DNA from: Methylocystis heyeri
GTDB lineage: Bacteria; Pseudomonadota; Alphaproteobacteria; Rhizobiales; Beijerinckiaceae
Reading direction: 5' to 3'
DNA length: 64,000 nt
Assembly: GCF_004802635.2 (NCBI RefSeq)
Contig: NZ_CP046052.1
Span: forward strand, 2,976,001-3,040,000
A model generated the notes under the pieces. The model did not search any database, was not told the DNA's origin, and saw only the letters and a program-made list of their open reading frames with translations. Both the position numbers and the translations under genes were made by a program. Shown here in pieces: positions 8,750 to 17,161 of this stretch; position 1 is the stretch's first letter, and every line of letters begins with the position of its first letter.

Positions 8750-9574
8750 ATGCGGATGCGCATCAAGCACGAGATCGTCTATCGCTACAGCCAGCCGGCG
8801 AAGGCCGCCAACCAGAAACTGCTGGTGACGCCGCGCAACTGCAACAGCCAGCGCGTGGTGAACTGGCGCATCGAGGTCGACCAGGATTGCCGCCTGCGCC
8901 AGAGCGAGGACGCTTTCGGCAATATCATGCATTGCTTTTCCGTCATCGGCCCGTTCGAGACCATGACGACGCTGGTCGAGGGCGAGGTGGAGACCTTCGA
9001 CACCTCCGGCGTGGTGAGCGGGACCATCGAGCGCTTTCCGCCGCAGCTTTTCCTGCGTGAAACGCCCCTCACCGCGCTGGACGAGCATATGCGGGACTTC
9101 GCGCTCTCCGCCGCCAGCCGAGAAAGCGCGACGCTCGACCGGCTGCACGCCCTTATGGCTGCGACGAATGAACGGATGCGGCTCGATCCCGAGGACGCCC
9201 TCGAGGCGAGCGCGGCGCGCCTCGCCTTCGACAAGCGATTGGGCGGGCGGCGGGATTTCGCCCATATCTACATCGCCTGCGCCCGCGCCCTGGAAATTCC
9301 GGCGCGATTCGTCAGCGGCTATCTTGCGGCAGGCGAGGGCGCGGAGATCGAGGTCGCCCCCCACGCCTGGACCGAGGCTTACGTCGAAGAATTGGGCTGG
9401 GTGGGTTTCGATTCCACCCGCGGCATGTCGCCGGACGACGCCTATGTGCGGGTCGCGGTCGGGCTGGACGGCCTCGGCGCCGCGCCGGTCCGGGGCGCGC
9501 GCACCGGCGGGGGCGAAGAATCGATCGATATGCGGCTGCGCTTGGCCATGGCCCGCGCCCAATCGCAGAACTGA
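8750..9574 (+). CDS. Transglutaminase-like protein lacking the catalytic Cys
   Basis: A 274-aa protein with the N-terminal transglutaminase-associated beta domain (IKHEIVYRYSQPAKAANQ) and a papain-like core. The His and Asp of the usual triad are visible in HAWTEAYVEELGWVGFDSTRG. Where family members read GVCQDFAH, this protein reads GGRRDFAH: the codons at 9242-9253 give Gly-Gly-Arg-Arg, so the nucleophilic Cys is replaced. The fold is otherwise intact and the reading frame clean. It may be a pseudoenzyme working with the ATP-grasp and alpha-E partners, or use unusual chemistry. Confidence 0.85.
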   Translation: MRMRIKHEIVYRYSQPAKAANQKLLVTPRNCNSQRVVNWRIEVDQDCRLRQSEDAFGNIMHCFSVIGPFETMTTLVEGEVETFDTSGVVSGTIERFPPQLFLRETPLTALDEHMRDFALSAASRESATLDRLHALMAATNERMRLDPEDALEASAARLAFDKRLGGRRDFAHIYIACARALEIPARFVSGYLAAGEGAEIEVAPHAWTEAYVEELGWVGFDSTRGMSPDDAYVRVAVGLDGLGAAPVRGARTGGGEESIDMRLRLAMARAQSQN

Positions 9575-9862
9575 GGGCGGCGCGGTCCCCGCGTAAACCG
9601 GCGGATCTTTCCGGGCGCGCCGAGCCGCTGGCCGCCCGTGGCGCCGCTCGGGTTTGGGGCGTATTCTTCGCAAAACCGCGGGGCTCTCCAATAAAGATGC
9701 GCCCCGCTCGGTCGTTCGGCGACCGGTTTTGGTCGCCAAACCGCCCCAGATGGTAGGGCTGGAGCCCGTTCTTGTCACAAGAGCATGTGTGCTTTTGCGA
9801 AAATGCGCTCCAAGACGGCTTGCCAGAGGGGCCCGGCTGTGGCACAAGGCCGCCTCATCAGC
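9575..9862. other. Intergenic upstream of tRNA-Thr
   Basis: About 290 bp without a gene. It should hold the tRNA promoter. An imperfect copy of the GAGCATGT arm seen at 1309 occurs near 9781, followed by further imperfect inverted segments. Confidence 0.35.
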
Positions 9863-9938
<76 letters not shown>

Positions 9939-10355
9939 CTTTCCCAAGAAAAACATGGCGTTGGGGGTTAAGCACTCCCCTTTCCCCAACGAACAGACTG
10001 CGAATATTCCCCAGTTTTCCCCAGCACATTTGGGGAAAATCCGGGGAATTTGTTCGCGAGTCGTTCTCGGGATTTCCCGTCTCAACCCGCGCTGCAATCG
10101 TATGCACGGGACCCGACGCTTAAAGCCGAAGGCGGTCATTCAAAGGGGGCCATAAGAAAAGCCCCGGTCCGCCGTTTGGTCCGCGGCTCAACGGACAGGC
10201 TTCCCCCGATCGTCTTCCGTGAAAAAATGAAAACCCCCGGCCGCGTCCAACGGTCGGGGGCTTCACTGGTAGGGGAACTTATCTTTGCAGGATAGTTTTA
10301 CCCCTACCCGAATAGACACGCAACCCCATTCCTATGGGCGACATCGGGTAGGCAT
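9939..10355. other. Left end of element: terminator-like hairpin and GGTAGG repeats
   Basis: No gene is seen in about 417 bp. A GC-rich hairpin, CCCCCGGCCG paired with CGGTCGGGGG (10234-10260), is flanked on its left by A-runs, so it would act as a terminator for minus-strand transcription. To its right, GGTAGGGG (10268-10275), CCCCTACC (10301-10308) and CGGGTAGG (10345-10352) form inverted copies ending just before the next start codon, suggesting operator or iteron-like sites. Confidence 0.5.
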
Positions 10356-11276
10356 ATGACGTGGCAAAATTCGTGGCTGAACTCCCAAAGCGCTTATGCA
10401 GAGATAAAAGCTTACGTTGAAAAAAAGAAGCTCAAGGACGAAGGCTTAATCGTCAAATACGATATAGAGCCCGAGCCGCCGGAAGCGTTGGAAAAGCTAC
10501 CTCTTTGGCTGCGAACGAGCACGTCGAAGTTTTATGTCCATCTATCTCCGACCGGAGCGGCAAAGCTGTTGCCAAGCTCGCACTATGATGACGACCTTCC
10601 CCGCGTCGCGAATTATTACGAGATCATTAAGGAGTTGGCCAAATATGTCGGCGGGCGCCAGCGGTCATTCGTCGTGCGCTTTTTGCGGGACGTGGATTTT
10701 CAATACCACCAGTCGACCAACGGACGTTGGAACGACGCCTTGGGCCGATGGGAGCGCTACGGCGTTCGTCCGGTCGAAGATTGGCGCGTCTCAAAACAGA
10801 AAAACGGGTTTGACGCGGGGTATGAGGTTTCCGAGCGCACCTTTCACAGGATCAAAGACAAGCTGAAGGCTCTTGCCCTCATTGAGGCCCGTAGCGCGCT
10901 TTGGCTGGGCAAAACGTGCCTATGGATCAAGCCGGGGGAAAAGCTTGAGCGCATCCTTTGGGAGCCGGGCTATTGGGAAACGCTGAAGGCTGAATTCGCC
11001 CCGGCTCCGAAACCGAAGGGCGGCGTCAAGGTCAAGAAGGGCATGCCGCGGGGGTTGAGCGCTAAACACGCGGCGATCAATGAGGAACTTAAGAAGCTGT
11101 TCAAGAAGGCGATGGGCCACGACTTCGAAACCGCATGCCCCCACAAACGGCAAGAGGTTTTCGACAAACTCACGACCCCAATCCAAATCACTCCGAAGCA
11201 CGTCAAAGCCCCCTACGCGCAGGCAGGATCACCCCGTTACATTGGGTTGCGGAAGGCGCTCTTGCTGGACGAATGA
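10356..11276 (+). CDS. Hypothetical winged-helix protein, possible replication or regulatory protein
   Basis: 306 aa, not assigned to a named family. Residues around 150-190 (YEVSERTFHRIKDKLKALAL, then IEARSALWLGKTCLWIKP) read as a winged helix of the type found in phage and plasmid replication initiators. The C-terminal part is Lys-rich (KPKGGVKVKKGMPRG). It is the first gene after attL and is preceded by inverted GGTAGG motifs. Its separation from the structural genes by a 389-bp gap and its position suggest replication or control rather than virion structure. Function remains an inference. Confidence 0.7.
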   Translation: MTWQNSWLNSQSAYAEIKAYVEKKKLKDEGLIVKYDIEPEPPEALEKLPLWLRTSTSKFYVHLSPTGAAKLLPSSHYDDDLPRVANYYEIIKELAKYVGGRQRSFVVRFLRDVDFQYHQSTNGRWNDALGRWERYGVRPVEDWRVSKQKNGFDAGYEVSERTFHRIKDKLKALALIEARSALWLGKTCLWIKPGEKLERILWEPGYWETLKAEFAPAPKPKGGVKVKKGMPRGLSAKHAAINEELKKLFKKAMGHDFETACPHKRQEVFDKLTTPIQITPKHVKAPYAQAGSPRYIGLRKALLLDE

Positions 11277-11665
11277 GCCTCCTTTTTAGAAACGGTTTTG
11301 GCAGTTCGCTATGAGCGCGGCACTGGGGGTTTAGGGGGATGTTTTTCCCCATTTTCCGGGGTAATTTCTAAAAACTGGCAGTTCCAAAAAGCAGATATAT
11401 ATTCAAATACACTGAATATAAAAAATGATTGAGGATGGAGAGTGCTCACGCCCCCGTTGCACTCCGGGCGTGAGCCTCCAAGACGATCTTTTAAAATTCC
11501 TTCCCGGAAGAGAGAAGCGGGAACGAGCTATCGAACTGCCAATTTTTAGAAAGTGAAATTATTGCACTCGCCATCGCCATCACCGGGAAGCCGCCGGCTT
11601 CACCCATGCGCCGTCCCGCGAGAAACTTGCTGACAAGCGTGAGTTCATGAACATTATGCGAAGCC
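11277..11665. other. AT-rich gap with long inverted repeat, hairpin and tiny ORF
   Basis: A 20-bp inverted repeat with one mismatch (11365-11384 against 11533-11552, core GAACTGCCA) frames a 10-bp perfect stem GCTCACGCCC/GGGCGTGAGC (11444-11453, 11466-11475). A 43-codon ORF runs from an ATG at 11425 to 11556 (starts MIEDGECSRPRCTPG); I cannot tell whether it is real. A 15-bp variant of the recurring GTGCAATTAATTGCAC palindrome lies at 11553-11567. This may be an origin, an operator region or a small RNA locus. Confidence 0.5.
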
Positions 11666-12970
11666 ATGCTGAATTCATGGCGTTCCCGTCTCGCATCCGT
11701 CATCGCTCCCGCAGAAGCCCGCTCGGCTCCCATCGCGAGCGATCTGGCCGCGCCCAGTTCGTGGCTTTATGAAATCCTTGCGGGCTCCAATCCCGACACG
11801 GAAGCGGGCGTCAATATCAGCCCCGAAACCGCCATGCGTTCCCCGGCGGTTCGGAAGGCCGTAGAGACGATTTCTTCCGCCGTAGCTACCTTGCCACTCC
11901 AACTCTTCGAAAGACTCCCCAGCGGGGCGCGCAAGCCCGTGGCGGGCCATCCCGCATTGCGACTCGTCAGCCAGAACGCAAATCCGTGGACGCCTGCTTC
12001 TCGCATGATTGAACAAGTCACGCGGGACGCGCTGCTTTACGGCAACGGATTTCTCTGGCCGCATCGCAGCAACGGCGAGTTGGCGGAACTCATTCACATG
12101 CGACCGCCTTACACGACGGTCAAATATCGGCTCGATACCTCAGAGCCGTTTTATCTGTTCTCGATTGCAGGCCCGGACGGCGAGGCCAAGCAACTCAATT
12201 TCGATGAAGTCGTTCACATTCAGAACGCCTCCATTGACGGCATCTTGGGCGTTTCCCCCGTCATTCAGGCCAAGGAAGCAATCGCCCTAAACATCGCGAT
12301 GATGAGTTATGGCGCGCGTTTGTTTGGTCGCGGCGCGCGTCCCGCCGGCATGCTCTCTTTTGCCAAGGCCCTCGGCGACGCAGCTAACGCGCGTATGAAA
12401 GCGTCTTGGCAAGCCGCTCACTCGGGACCGAACTCGGGGGGAACCGCCATCCTCGAAGAGGGCGCGGTTTGGACGCCCATATCCTTCACGTCCGTCGACG
12501 CCCAATATCTCGAATTGTTTCAATTCAGCATCAATGAGATTGCGCGCGTCTTCGGCGTCCCTCCCAGCATGATCTATGAGCTTGGCCGCGCCACTTGGGC
12601 CAATTCCGCAGATATGCGGGCGTCGTTCCTACAGCTTTCCCTCTCGCGTTGGCTGATGGAATGGGAAAGCCAACTCAACCTCAAGCTTCTTTCCGAAGAC
12701 GAACGCCAGCGGCTCTTTTTCAAGTTCAACACGGACGAGTTGCTTAGGACCGATCTTCCGACACGCGCCGCAGCATACGCCACTCTCGTTAACGCCCGCA
12801 TCCTATCGCCAAACGAAGCGCGCGAACGCGAAAACCTCGCGCCTTACGAAGGCGGCGACGAATTCATCAACGCTAATACGACCGTAGACGGCGGCTCTGA
12901 CATTGACGCCAGCAAAGAGCCCGATGGCGACGAAGGCAAGAAGACGGACCCCGACAATGACGGCGATTAA
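11666..12970 (+). CDS. Phage portal protein (HK97 family)
   Basis: A 434-aa portal subunit; twelve copies form the DNA channel at one capsid vertex. Family marks include SPAVRKAVETISSAVATLP near residue 60, RDALLYGNGFLW, the central EEGAVWTPI region, and IARVFGVPPSMIYELGRATW followed by a helix-rich end. The C-terminus is acidic and low in complexity (DASKEPDGDEGKKTDPDNDG). There is no clear terminase upstream, where one is usually found. No good Shine-Dalgarno precedes the ATG, but the N-terminal sequence looks complete. Confidence 0.93.
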   Translation: MLNSWRSRLASVIAPAEARSAPIASDLAAPSSWLYEILAGSNPDTEAGVNISPETAMRSPAVRKAVETISSAVATLPLQLFERLPSGARKPVAGHPALRLVSQNANPWTPASRMIEQVTRDALLYGNGFLWPHRSNGELAELIHMRPPYTTVKYRLDTSEPFYLFSIAGPDGEAKQLNFDEVVHIQNASIDGILGVSPVIQAKEAIALNIAMMSYGARLFGRGARPAGMLSFAKALGDAANARMKASWQAAHSGPNSGGTAILEEGAVWTPISFTSVDAQYLELFQFSINEIARVFGVPPSMIYELGRATWANSADMRASFLQLSLSRWLMEWESQLNLKLLSEDERQRLFFKFNTDELLRTDLPTRAAAYATLVNARILSPNEARERENLAPYEGGDEFINANTTVDGGSDIDASKEPDGDEGKKTDPDNDGD

Positions 12971-13295
12971 GAGCCCCGTTCATCGCGCATTCTTTGGCGA
13001 CAAGGACTATGACTTCTCGCTTGCGCCCGAACTCATAGACGAGCTTGAACGCCTCACAGGATGCGGCGTCGGCAAGCTTTGCAAGCGGTTCTTTGCCGGT
13101 GACTTCGGCTTCCGCGAAGTCCTCAACATCATTCGCCTTGGCCTCATTGGCGGGGGAGAGACCCCCAAAGCCGCCGCCTCCCTCGTTGCCGCATACGGAG
13201 AACGTCGTCCGATTATGGAAACCTACCCGCTCGCCGTCGCCATCCTCGAAACCCTTGCGCTTGGCAAGGCCACGAACACTGAAGAAGAGGGCTGA
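12957..13295 (+). CDS. GTA-gp10-like protein (putative tail assembly chaperone family)
   Basis: 112 aa starting MTAIKSPVHRAFFGDKDYDF; the ATG at 12957 overlaps the portal end by 14 bp. The sequence (FFGDKDYDF, then LAPELIDELERLTGCGVGKL, KRFFAGDF, IIRLGLIGGG, TYPLAVAILETL) matches the gene transfer agent gp10 family, small proteins of the tail gene block. Finding it between portal and protease is odd, because family members normally sit among tail genes. The function in this position is not proven. Confidence 0.8.
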   Translation: MTAIKSPVHRAFFGDKDYDFSLAPELIDELERLTGCGVGKLCKRFFAGDFGFREVLNIIRLGLIGGGETPKAAASLVAAYGERRPIMETYPLAVAILETLALGKATNTEEEG

Positions 13296-13298
13296 CCA

Positions 13299-13805
13299 GT
13301 GCAATTAACTGCAAAAGAAGTCCGTTTTTCCCCGATCAGCGAAGACGGGATTATTGAGGGACGAGCCGTCAGCTTCGACGTCGTGGACAAATACAACACG
13401 ACCTTTGATCGCCGTGCATTCGACGTGGCGAACAAGCGCATTCCCCTCTTGTGGAACCATGACCCCGCGCAAGTCGTGGGTTCTGTTCGTTCCATATCAG
13501 CCGACAGGGAAGGCTTGAAGATCGTCGGCAAGCTCAATTTGGACGTGGCGCGCGCTCGCGAAGTCCGCGCCATGCTCTTGGCCGGCGACGTGTCGGGCCT
13601 CTCAATTGGCTTCCGCACCCTCAAAGACGAGCGCCGCAACGGCGTGCGTCACATAACCAAAGCCGACCTTCACGAAGTCAGCTTCACCGCATTCCCGGCT
13701 GTTCCGGGTTCTGGCGTCACAAACGTCAGGAACGCCTCCAATCGGGAGGCTTTCAACCGCGCCATAGCAGGCGCAATCGCCTCCCTCGAAGGACTGTCCA
13801 AATGA
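13299..13805 (+). CDS. HK97-family prohead protease
   Basis: A 168-aa serine protease that trims the capsid scaffold during head maturation. Visible are GRAVSFDVVDKYNTTFDRRA, the catalytic His in LLWNHDPAQVVG, and the Ser region VSGLSIGFRTL followed by DLHEVSFTAFPAVPG. It starts with GTG at 13299, and this start codon is embedded in a copy of the recurring 16-bp palindrome. It sits directly before the capsid gene, with which it overlaps (ATGA). Confidence 0.93.
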   Translation: MQLTAKEVRFSPISEDGIIEGRAVSFDVVDKYNTTFDRRAFDVANKRIPLLWNHDPAQVVGSVRSISADREGLKIVGKLNLDVARAREVRAMLLAGDVSGLSIGFRTLKDERRNGVRHITKADLHEVSFTAFPAVPGSGVTNVRNASNREAFNRAIAGAIASLEGLSK

Positions 13806-14962
13806 CCGATCTTGAAATCCGTAGCGAACCCGACCCGGCTCCCGAAAACCTTGACGACGCCACGCGGGCCGTGAACGAGCTCCGCGCCGCGACCGAAGAG
13901 TATAATGCTCGTCTTGACGAGCGTCTTGCGACAGAAACCCGTTCGCTCGGCGACCGTCTCTCGCGCATTGAAACGCGCCTCAATCGTTTGCCGGCGCAGC
14001 CCATCAACCCGAACGAGCCTTCCCCGGAACGGCGGGCCTTCGCGAGTTATCTGCGCTACGGCAATCAGGCCCCGCAAGACGAAATCCGTGCGCTCATTTC
14101 CTCCAGCGACCCCGGCGCGGGCTATCTGGCCCCGCATGAGTTCTCTTCGGAATTCATCCGCAACCTCGTGCTTGTGAGCCCCATTCGCGCCATCGCTTCC
14201 GTGCGCTCTACGGGTTCGCAGTCCGTGACCTATCCGACCCGCACGGGGATCACGAACGCGACATGGGAGGGCGAGACGCAGACCGTCAATGGAAGTCAGC
14301 CCAGCTTCGGCGAAGCCACCATTCCGACGCGCTCTATCGACACGTTCGTGGATATCTCCAAACAGTTGCTGGAGGACAGCGCGGGCGTGGTAGACCGTGA
14401 AGTCAATATCGCCCTTTCGGAAGACTTCGCCCAGAAAGAAGGCCTCGCCTTCGTCAAGGGCGCGGGGCCGCTCCAGCCGGAAGGCATTCTCTCCAATCCG
14501 AATGTTGCCGCCGTGAAGACTGGCAATGCGTCCGGCCTCCCGACCGGGGCCAACGCGCTTTCGGATTTCATCACGACATTCTTCTACGGCCTCGCCGCGC
14601 CTTATCGCATGAAAGGCTCTTGGTTGATGAACTCAACCACGCTCGCCGCAATCCGCACCATCAAGGACAGCACGGGCCGATACATCTGGCAGCCGTCGCT
14701 TGCGGAAGGGCAGCCCGAAACGATCCTTGGCCGTCCGGTTTACGAGATTTTCGACATGGACGACCCCGGCGCGGGGACCTTCCCCATCGTGTTCGGCGAC
14801 ATCGCGCGGGCTTATCGCATCGTCGACCGCGCCAGCATGAACATTCTTGTCGACCCCTACGGACAGGCCTCCCGCAAGATGACGCGCATTTACGCCAATC
14901 GACGCGTCGGCGGGGCCGTGATCTATCCGCCGGCCATCAAGAAAGTGGTTTGTGCCGCCTAA
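13802..14962 (+). CDS. Major capsid protein (HK97 fold)
   Basis: A 386-aa capsid precursor. Residues 1-75 are a charged, coiled-coil scaffold-like delta domain (NELRAATEEYNARLDERLAT), the part the adjacent protease would remove. The shell domain has SSDPGAGYLAPHEFSSEFI, TRTGITNATWEGETQTVNGS, ISKQLLEDSAGVVDREVN and KGAGPLQPEGIL, all normal for the family. The start ATGA overlaps the protease stop, consistent with coupled translation. Confidence 0.96.
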   Translation: MTDLEIRSEPDPAPENLDDATRAVNELRAATEEYNARLDERLATETRSLGDRLSRIETRLNRLPAQPINPNEPSPERRAFASYLRYGNQAPQDEIRALISSSDPGAGYLAPHEFSSEFIRNLVLVSPIRAIASVRSTGSQSVTYPTRTGITNATWEGETQTVNGSQPSFGEATIPTRSIDTFVDISKQLLEDSAGVVDREVNIALSEDFAQKEGLAFVKGAGPLQPEGILSNPNVAAVKTGNASGLPTGANALSDFITTFFYGLAAPYRMKGSWLMNSTTLAAIRTIKDSTGRYIWQPSLAEGQPETILGRPVYEIFDMDDPGAGTFPIVFGDIARAYRIVDRASMNILVDPYGQASRKMTRIYANRRVGGAVIYPPAIKKVVCAA

Positions 14963-15023
14963 TCAACCCAACATGACGGCGGAACTCCCGCCGTCTCTCC
15001 CTCTCTCATAAGGAACACGACCA

Positions 15024-15404
15024 ATGCGTGACCTTTATTCCAACGTAGGCGTAGTCCAGGCGCTCGCTCCCGCCGTGCAAAGCGCCACCGTCGACACCGC
15101 GGCAATCGACCTCGAAGGCTTCGAAGGCCTCGCCTTCATCATCGAAACCGGGGCGCTTGTCGGGGCGGCTGAATTCTCCGTCAGCCTTCAGGACAGCGCG
15201 GACGGCACGACGTTCAACGCCGTCGACCCGACGCTGGTCGACAGCAACGCGCCTCAGTATCTCGCGGCGGACGCTTCCTACAAAGTCGGCTATCGCGGCT
15301 TCAATCGCTATGTGCAGGCCGTTCTCACGCTCGTCAGCGGGACGTCTCTCGTCATCGGCGTAACCGCCCTCAAGGGCTTCCCGCACTCGGCTCCCGTGGC
15401 CTAA
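15024..15404 (+). CDS. Hypothetical phage structural protein, possibly head decoration
   Basis: 126 aa, starts MRDLYSNVGVVQALAPAV, with AAGGA near 15011 upstream. The protein is beta-rich (AEFSVSLQDSADGTTFNAVD), without transmembrane segments or Cys. Proteins of this size and pattern often follow capsid genes and decorate the shell or join it to the tail. I do not recognise a named family. Confidence 0.7.
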   Translation: MRDLYSNVGVVQALAPAVQSATVDTAAIDLEGFEGLAFIIETGALVGAAEFSVSLQDSADGTTFNAVDPTLVDSNAPQYLAADASYKVGYRGFNRYVQAVLTLVSGTSLVIGVTALKGFPHSAPVA

Positions 15405-15433
15405 GCGCCCTCCCATTCCGAAAGGTTTCTGAA

Positions 15434-16171
15434 ATGACCATCACTGCAACCGCAAAAGCAAAATTCTACGTCGGCTCGCCGAGCAACACCATTTCCTTGC
15501 TTTCCGATTTTCAGGCCGACACCTATACGGAAATCAAGGAAATCGAAGACCTCGGCAATTGGGGACCGGAAGCCAAGGAAATCGCCGTTCGTCACATTGA
15601 CGACGCTTACGTTCGTCGTCTTGCCGGCACTGTGGACGGGGGAGTTATCACTCTCGCCGCTTCATTCGACGCGCTGGACCCCGGCCAGGCATTCTTGCGG
15701 GCGAACATCGGGAGCAAATTCAGCTTCAAGTCGACGCTGAACGACGCGCCCAACGCCAACGGCACTCCCACCACCTTCTTCTTCCGGGGCGTCATTCTCG
15801 GGGCTCAGACCAAATTCGGCAAAGCCGACGACGTGACCATGACCGAATTCAAGATTGGCGTGGACGGTGAGATTTTCGAAGTCCTCGCCGACTACTCCAT
15901 TACCGTCACGCCCGCCGCTGGCGCTCTTCCCGCTGCGACGCATGCGACGCCTTATTCGGAAACCATCACGGCCACCGGCGGCGACGGCGCGGTCACTTAC
16001 GCTCTTGCGGCGGGTTCCTCTCTCCCCGGCGGGCTTACCCTCAATCCCGCGACCGGCGTTATCAGCGGCACGCCTAGCGCGGCGGGCAACTTCACTTTCT
16101 CGATTGTCGCCAACTTCTCTGGCGGCGCTGGCGGCACGCAGACGACGGCTTACACGCTCGCCGTGTCCTAA
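15434..16171 (+). CDS. Tail tube protein with C-terminal putative Ig domain
   Basis: 245 aa in two parts. Residues 1-155 resemble siphophage tail tube subunits (EIKEIEDLGNWGPEAKEIAV, LDPGQAFLRANIGSKFSF, FFFRGVILGAQTKFGKADDV). Residues 160-245 are a putative Ig (He_PIG-like) domain with PYSETITATGGDGAVTYALA and NPATGVISGTPSAAGNFTF. Such Ig-like add-ons project from phage tails and may bind surface sugars. The gene precedes the tail chaperone gene, as expected for a tube gene. Confidence 0.82.
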   Translation: MTITATAKAKFYVGSPSNTISLLSDFQADTYTEIKEIEDLGNWGPEAKEIAVRHIDDAYVRRLAGTVDGGVITLAASFDALDPGQAFLRANIGSKFSFKSTLNDAPNANGTPTTFFFRGVILGAQTKFGKADDVTMTEFKIGVDGEIFEVLADYSITVTPAAGALPAATHATPYSETITATGGDGAVTYALAAGSSLPGGLTLNPATGVISGTPSAAGNFTFSIVANFSGGAGGTQTTAYTLAVS

Positions 16172-16193
16172 GCCTCGGCTAAGGGTCAAAACA

Positions 16194-16760
16194 ATGCAAC
16201 TCGCGAATGATGAAATCACGATCAAGCTGGGCCAAGAGTTCATTGCTCTGCGTCCCACTCTCCGCAACGCCCTCCGGCTTGCGCGTCGGGAAGGTTCATT
16301 CGCGAGCGTCACTCAAGACGTCTTGGACGGTTCTTTAACCGCCGCCCGAGACATCATCATCACGAATTATTGCGTCCCGTTCCTTGAACAAAAGATCATG
16401 GATGCGGGGCTCGAAAATCTCAAAGAGCCTTTGCTGGCCTATCTGTTCCTATGCACGGGAATAGACGTCGACGCGGACGAGCAGTCTTCGAACAATGCTT
16501 CCACCGTCAGCTTCGAAGAGCATCTTGCCGGCCTCTACCGCATAGCGACGGGCTGGATTGGATGGCCCCCGAATGTGGCGCTTGACGCGACGCCCGCGGA
16601 AGTCCTTGAGGCATACAAGGGCCGAACGGACATGCTCAAAGCGATCTTCGGCGACCCCAATGAAACCAAACAAAACGGCATGAGCCTAGATCAAAAGGTT
16701 TCGTCCGTCATGCAATCGTTCGGGGCCAAGAAAGTCACTCGCGAGGGCGTGGCGATATGA
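16194..16760 (+). CDS. Tail assembly chaperone-like protein
   Basis: 188 aa beginning MQLANDEITIKLGQEFIALR. The later segment LYRIATGWIGWPPNVALDAT followed by PAEVLEAYKGR resembles the W-GW-P-x-x-x-x-A-T-P-x-E signature of phage tail chaperones that coat the tape measure before tube polymerisation. Its place right after the tail tube gene fits. The frame is open upstream to 15855 only as an overlap with the tube gene; I chose the ATG at 16194. I saw no obvious slippery site at its end. Confidence 0.7.
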   Translation: MQLANDEITIKLGQEFIALRPTLRNALRLARREGSFASVTQDVLDGSLTAARDIIITNYCVPFLEQKIMDAGLENLKEPLLAYLFLCTGIDVDADEQSSNNASTVSFEEHLAGLYRIATGWIGWPPNVALDATPAEVLEAYKGRTDMLKAIFGDPNETKQNGMSLDQKVSSVMQSFGAKKVTREGVAI

Positions 16761-17161
16761 GCAAGTGGGCGCAGATCGTTCGCGAATTGCTGACGGAAAA
16801 GCAAATTTCTGTTCGTGAATTGGCTCGCTGCACGCGCGTCAGCAGGTCTACTCTTCACCATTTTCTGAACAGCGGCGGTAGGCTCGGAATGGAACAGCTT
16901 GAACGCATCATGTCGGCGTTACGCTACACGCTCGCCGTCTTCGATAAGCAGGGCAAACTCAAATGCCAATCTCCGCCCCTCGCATCTGTTCATGTGGCAA
17001 AGTCGTTGCGCACGGCGAACGCTGCGCTTGTCAAATCAGGCGACACAAAGAAAGCAGCGCCCGATACGACAAGACGCGCCCTTCCGCTCGCCAACGTGGC
17101 TACGACAGCAAATGGGATCAAGCCCGCAAAGATTTCCTTGCTGTCCATAAGACATGCGTGA
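16757..17161 (+). CDS. Small HTH (Cro/C1-type) protein; true 3' end uncertain
   Basis: The first 65 residues are a clear lambda-repressor-like helix-turn-helix (ISVRELARCTRVSRSTLHHF, then LNSGGRLGMEQLERIM). The start ATGA overlaps the chaperone stop. From about residue 68 the ORF runs for 199 bp over the HNH gene in another frame, and there its composition is not protein-like (LVKSGDTKKAAPDTTRRALP). Either the tail is genuine overlap coding, or the functional unit is only the HTH part. Confidence 0.6.
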   Translation: MSKWAQIVRELLTEKQISVRELARCTRVSRSTLHHFLNSGGRLGMEQLERIMSALRYTLAVFDKQGKLKCQSPPLASVHVAKSLRTANAALVKSGDTKKAAPDTTRRALPLANVATTANGIKPAKISLLSIRHA

